Shown here in pieces: positions 61,248 to 64,000 of a DNA stretch of 64,000 bases. The position numbers and the translations under genes are program-made. Source of the DNA: Leptotrichia hongkongensis (GTDB taxonomy: Bacteria > Fusobacteriota > Fusobacteriia > Fusobacteriales > Leptotrichiaceae); the NCBI RefSeq assembly GCF_041538065.1, contig NZ_JBGORW010000004.1, forward strand, positions 124,001-188,000. Reading direction: 5' to 3'. Numbering within the stretch: the stretch's first letter is position 1; each line of letters begins with the position of its first letter. Below the pieces are notes generated by a model. The model saw nothing but the letters and a program-made list of their open reading frames with translations. It was not told the origin of the DNA and ran no database searches.

Positions 61248-62294
61248 ATGTATATAGAAGAGTTATTGAAGGAAGCGGATAAATCAATGGAAAATTACAA
61301 GTTTGACGATGCACTTGTATATTTAAAGTCAGTGCTTGAAATTGATGAAAATAATTATTCGGCACTGATGACGCTTTCCAAACTTTATTCAGACTTTGGA
61401 ATGTTTGAACAGGCGAAGGAATATGCGGAAAAACTGCAGAAAAAGTATCCTGATAGCAGGGATACGCTTTTTACGTTGGGATTTGTCTATCAATCGCTTG
61501 GAAGATTGAAAAAGGCGATTTCACTTTATAAAAAATTTCTGGAAATAGAAAAAAATTATTTTGTGTATCTGAATATGGGAATGTCCTACGCTTTATTAAA
61601 GTATTATAGAAAGGCGATAGAAAATATTGACAAGGCGATAGAAATGGAGCCTGAAAGTTCAGAAGCATATGTGGAAAAAGGTGATTGCCTTACAATGATG
61701 GGCAGATACGACGAAGCAATTTCTGAATACAAAAAACTTTTAAATGCAAAATTTAACGAAGTTGAAGAATTTTCCCTCTACGCACGAATGGGCGACACAA
61801 TGGCGTATTCAAATGATATAAAAGGAGTTGTAAAATATTATAATATCGCTATAAATTGTGAAAATGTGGAAGATTATATATTTGAAGATTATTTTGAGAT
61901 ATTGTTCAGAGCGGAGGAGTTTGAGGAAATAAAACTTCTGCTTTTGAATTATGAAAATGCAACGAATGAGAATAAAGGGCTTTCAAGAATAAAAATGCTA
62001 AATTTGCAGGGAAGATTTTTTGTGAAAACGGAAGATTATGAAAATGCACAAAAAGTTTGTAATAAGATGATTATTTTAGAACCTGAAAATTCTCGTCATT
62101 ATATGAATTTAGCATACGTGCTGGAATTGCAGAATAAATATGATGAAGCGCTTGAGTATGTTGTCAAGATGGATAAATTGGTAGAAGACAAAGAGTTTTT
62201 GAAGGAATTGAAAAAAAGATTAAAGAAAAATAAGAGAAAATTTGAAAGGAAAAATGAGAAAAGGCTTGAAAAAAATAAAAGCGAAAAAATTTAG
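61248..62294 (+). CDS. tetratricopeptide-repeat protein
   Basis: The 348 residues consist of about eight TPR units (YSALMTLSKLYSDFGMFEQAKEYAEK is one), with no signal peptide and a C-terminal Lys/Arg-rich tail. TPR proteins are scaffolds for protein complexes. It is 18 bp before the kinase-like gene and may work with it in cell-envelope assembly (inference). Confidence 0.88.
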   Translation: MYIEELLKEADKSMENYKFDDALVYLKSVLEIDENNYSALMTLSKLYSDFGMFEQAKEYAEKLQKKYPDSRDTLFTLGFVYQSLGRLKKAISLYKKFLEIEKNYFVYLNMGMSYALLKYYRKAIENIDKAIEMEPESSEAYVEKGDCLTMMGRYDEAISEYKKLLNAKFNEVEEFSLYARMGDTMAYSNDIKGVVKYYNIAINCENVEDYIFEDYFEILFRAEEFEEIKLLLLNYENATNENKGLSRIKMLNLQGRFFVKTEDYENAQKVCNKMIILEPENSRHYMNLAYVLELQNKYDEALEYVVKMDKLVEDKEFLKELKKRLKKNKRKFERKNEKRLEKNKSEKI

Positions 62295-62312
62295 AAATTA
62301 TGAGGATTTTAA

Positions 62313-63230
62313 ATGGAAGAAAAAAATTATGAAGTTAACAAAAAATATGATGAGAAAATATTGATAAATGTACTGAAAAATTTTGATAAAACTGGGGAAT
62401 ATGTTGTAGAGCCAGGAAGAAATGAAATAAAAAAATTTGAAATAGATATTGAAAATAGTTTTGAAAAAGAGAGCTCGAAAAAGGAAAAACATAATAATAA
62501 GAGTGAAAACCTTGAAACAAAAAAAATGATAAATATAAAAAAATTTAAACAAAAAGATTTTATTACAAACTTTTTCTACAGGTTTAAAGGCTCAAAAGCA
62601 AAGCGTTCTTATGAATATGCCAAAAAATTATTGGAATATAAAATAAAGACGCCAGAGCCAATCGCATATTTTGATGACTTTGTAAATGAAAATAATAAAA
62701 AGAACAGTTATTATATAAGCGAGGAATTAAAATATGATTTTACCTGTCGGGAAGTTTTTTGGCCTGAGGATATTGAGCGGGACAAGGCTGAGCAGGGAGA
62801 AAACTACAAGATAAGCGAAGAAACCGAAAGAATACTTGCAAAAGTAGAAAAAAATCGTGAAAAAATCATAAGACAGTTTGCAAAATTTTCTTTTGACTTG
62901 CACGAAAATGGTGTGGAATTTGAGGATTATTCGCCGGGTAATGTGTTGATTAAGGACAAAAGCGAGAATTATGAATTTTATCTGGTTGATTTAAATAGAA
63001 TGAAATTCGGAGTGAAATTGAATCTGGATAAAAGAATGAAAAATGTTTCAAGAATGATGGAAGATGAAAAACTAGCCAGAATTTTTGCTAATGAATATGC
63101 GAAGTACTGCAAACAGAGAGAAGAACTGGTTTTTAGATATTTAAGATATTATATTAGAAAACACAAAAGTTATGTTTATTTTAAGGATATTACTCGTCCG
63201 GTAAGGAATGTTTTTAAAAAGAAGAAGTAA
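62313..63230 (+). CDS. lipopolysaccharide-kinase-like (InaA/WaaP family) protein
   Basis: The kinase fold is indicated by AKRSYEYAKKLLEYKIKTPEP near 90, YISEELKYDFTCREVFWPE, the catalytic-loop-like HENGVEFEDYSPGNVLI (usually HRDxxxxN; here HEN..EDYSPGN) and YLVDLNRMKFG in place of DFG. The N-terminal 75 residues form a charged, possibly disordered extension. Such enzymes phosphorylate heptose or Kdo in LPS core. Confidence 0.8.
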   Translation: MEEKNYEVNKKYDEKILINVLKNFDKTGEYVVEPGRNEIKKFEIDIENSFEKESSKKEKHNNKSENLETKKMINIKKFKQKDFITNFFYRFKGSKAKRSYEYAKKLLEYKIKTPEPIAYFDDFVNENNKKNSYYISEELKYDFTCREVFWPEDIERDKAEQGENYKISEETERILAKVEKNREKIIRQFAKFSFDLHENGVEFEDYSPGNVLIKDKSENYEFYLVDLNRMKFGVKLNLDKRMKNVSRMMEDEKLARIFANEYAKYCKQREELVFRYLRYYIRKHKSYVYFKDITRPVRNVFKKKK

Positions 63231-63372
63231 ATTTGTTTAATAATTTTAAAAAGTAAAATATTTTATATTTAAAGTTTATCACAAAGTATTTTTATAAATG
63301 ATTTTTTATTATAGATATATTTTTTTATAATTATTTTTTACTTCATTTTTATGTTTTTTCTTTTTTTATAAA

Positions 63373-63402
63373 GCAAAGGGGAACAGTCGCCATCCCCTTT
63401 GC
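63373..63402. repeat. R3-B hairpin next to the kinase gene
   Basis: GCAAAGGGGA and TCCCCTTTGC form a perfect 10-bp stem around a 10-nt loop; on the minus strand the loop reads TGGCGACTGT. Confidence 0.85.
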
Positions 63403-63811
63403 AAACCTGGCTCGTCTAAGCATTTTTTTGAAATAAAATTGAAACTCGCTTTTTAACAAAAGTTATTATCAACTCTTTAAACTAATTAAAATTTGAAGAG
63501 TTTGAAAAAGCTCAGACAGTCAATTTCATTCCAAAAAAATCACGACAATTTTAGTTTAACTATAATAGATTATTTAATTAAAATAAATATCAAGCAAAAT
63601 TTCGTTAAAGAAAAAATAACTGTTTGAGATTTTGGAGTGAATTTTAAATTATATAAAGTTATTTGTATTAAAATAAACTTAATTCAAAATCGAGTTTTAT
63701 TTTTTCTTTATTAAGAAAGTTTTGTGTAAAGCGGGGTGATTCGTAGAACATTTCGCTATTATCTCTAAGTAGTAGTCAGTTAAATATGTTAAAGTAACTG
63801 TTATTGCGAAA

Positions 63812-63835
63812 AAGGGCATGGCGTCTGATGCCCTT
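63812..63835. repeat. R3-B far hairpin
   Basis: AAGGGCAT and ATGCCCTT form a perfect 8-bp stem around GGCGTCTG. The stem sequence differs from the other three hairpins, but the loop core GCG-N-(T/C)-TG is the same. Confidence 0.8.
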
Positions 63836-63983
63836 ACGTTAAAAAAGATTTAAAAAATATAAAAGGGAAAAAATTACTAATAAAATTAATAAATAAAAAT
63901 TTAAGATTATAAAAAAGCCTTTTAGAATTAGAATTTAAATAAGTTTAGCAAAAAAACAATAAATTGAAAGGAAAAGTTAAAAA

Positions 63984-64000
63984 ATGAAAAATTATGACAT
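63984..64000 (+). CDS. start of a further gene (partial)
   Basis: An ATG follows AAAGGAAAAG with about 8 nt spacing, encoding MKNYD before the window ends. The frame is too short to identify. Confidence 0.5.

Larger units (their letters stand above)
63356..63845 (-). repeat. dispersed repeat R3, copy B (about 480 bp)
   Basis: This is the reverse complement of R3 copy A (33909-34391), with the same ends and blocks (CTCGTCTAAGCATTTTTTTG, GAAACTCGCTTTTTAACA, CGTTAAAGAAAAAATAACTG). Copy B has about 90 bp of other sequence between the left hairpin and the shared core, and lacks the roughly 70 bp beside the right hairpin of copy A. It is the largest part of the 753-bp gap 63231-63983; the remainder is plain A+T-rich DNA. 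Confidence 0.85.

Noticed and set aside
1..64000. CRISPR array
   Set aside because: No regularly spaced short direct repeats were seen; the repeats present are dispersed single copies.

Overview
The window is very A+T-rich DNA from a Gram-negative anaerobe. It most resembles a member of the Fusobacteriota, probably Leptotrichia or a close relative. The grounds are base composition, an LPS-kinase-like protein, the fused cobA-hemD gene, a mannose-type PTS and the rpmH-rnpA-yidD-yidC-jag-mnmE-gyrB order. The genus is inference from gene content. No tRNA, rRNA, CRISPR array or complete insertion sequence was seen.

The landmark is the replication origin, about 53.2-56.2 kb. dnaA (53873-55225) lies between two dense clusters of DnaA boxes, and transcription diverges from there. 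Nearly everything to the left is on the minus strand: rpmH, rnpA, yidD, yidC, jag, mnmE, gyrB, gyrA, a mannose PTS operon, pheS, pheT, and hem and cob genes. Everything to the right is on the plus strand: a lipoprotein, yaaA, recF, a DciA-like gene, a TPR gene and a kinase-like gene. dnaN is missing from its usual place between dnaA and recF.

Region by region: 0.2-3.6 kb holds hemA-hemC-cobA/hemD, the path to uroporphyrinogen III and precorrin-2. At 3.7-11.0 kb is a five-gene defence operon: type IIG restriction-modification, an Mrr-like nuclease, AbiH, and a Septu pair PtuA-PtuB. It sits between the hem genes and the cobD/cobQ genes at 11.4-14.1 kb. At 14.2-20.5 kb are accessory genes: membrane proteins (one with a frameshift), MerR and LysR regulators, a hydrolase, an acetyltransferase, an SDR and a secreted protein. 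At 20.7-24.3 kb is a Gabija pair (gajB, gajA) with a winged-helix fragment. At 24.3-31.4 kb are a MATE transporter, a pseudouridine synthase, thiN, a two-component system and an HRDC protein. pheS and pheT (31.4-36.8 kb) are separated by two genes and a repeat. The PTS operon is at 37.0-40.2 kb. gyrB and gyrA are split by a third defence locus, a 5-methylcytosine restriction-modification pair (45.2-47.3 kb).

Three dispersed intergenic repeat families are present, two copies of each. R1 is about 100 bp, R2 is 106 bp and R3 is about 480 bp. The R2 and R3 pairs lie on opposite sides of the origin in opposite orientations, so each copy has the same orientation relative to its replication fork. 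R3 carries terminal hairpins whose stems differ between copies while staying paired, around a conserved GCG-N-(T/C)-TG loop. Together with the crowded defence genes, these repeats are the least explained part of the window.
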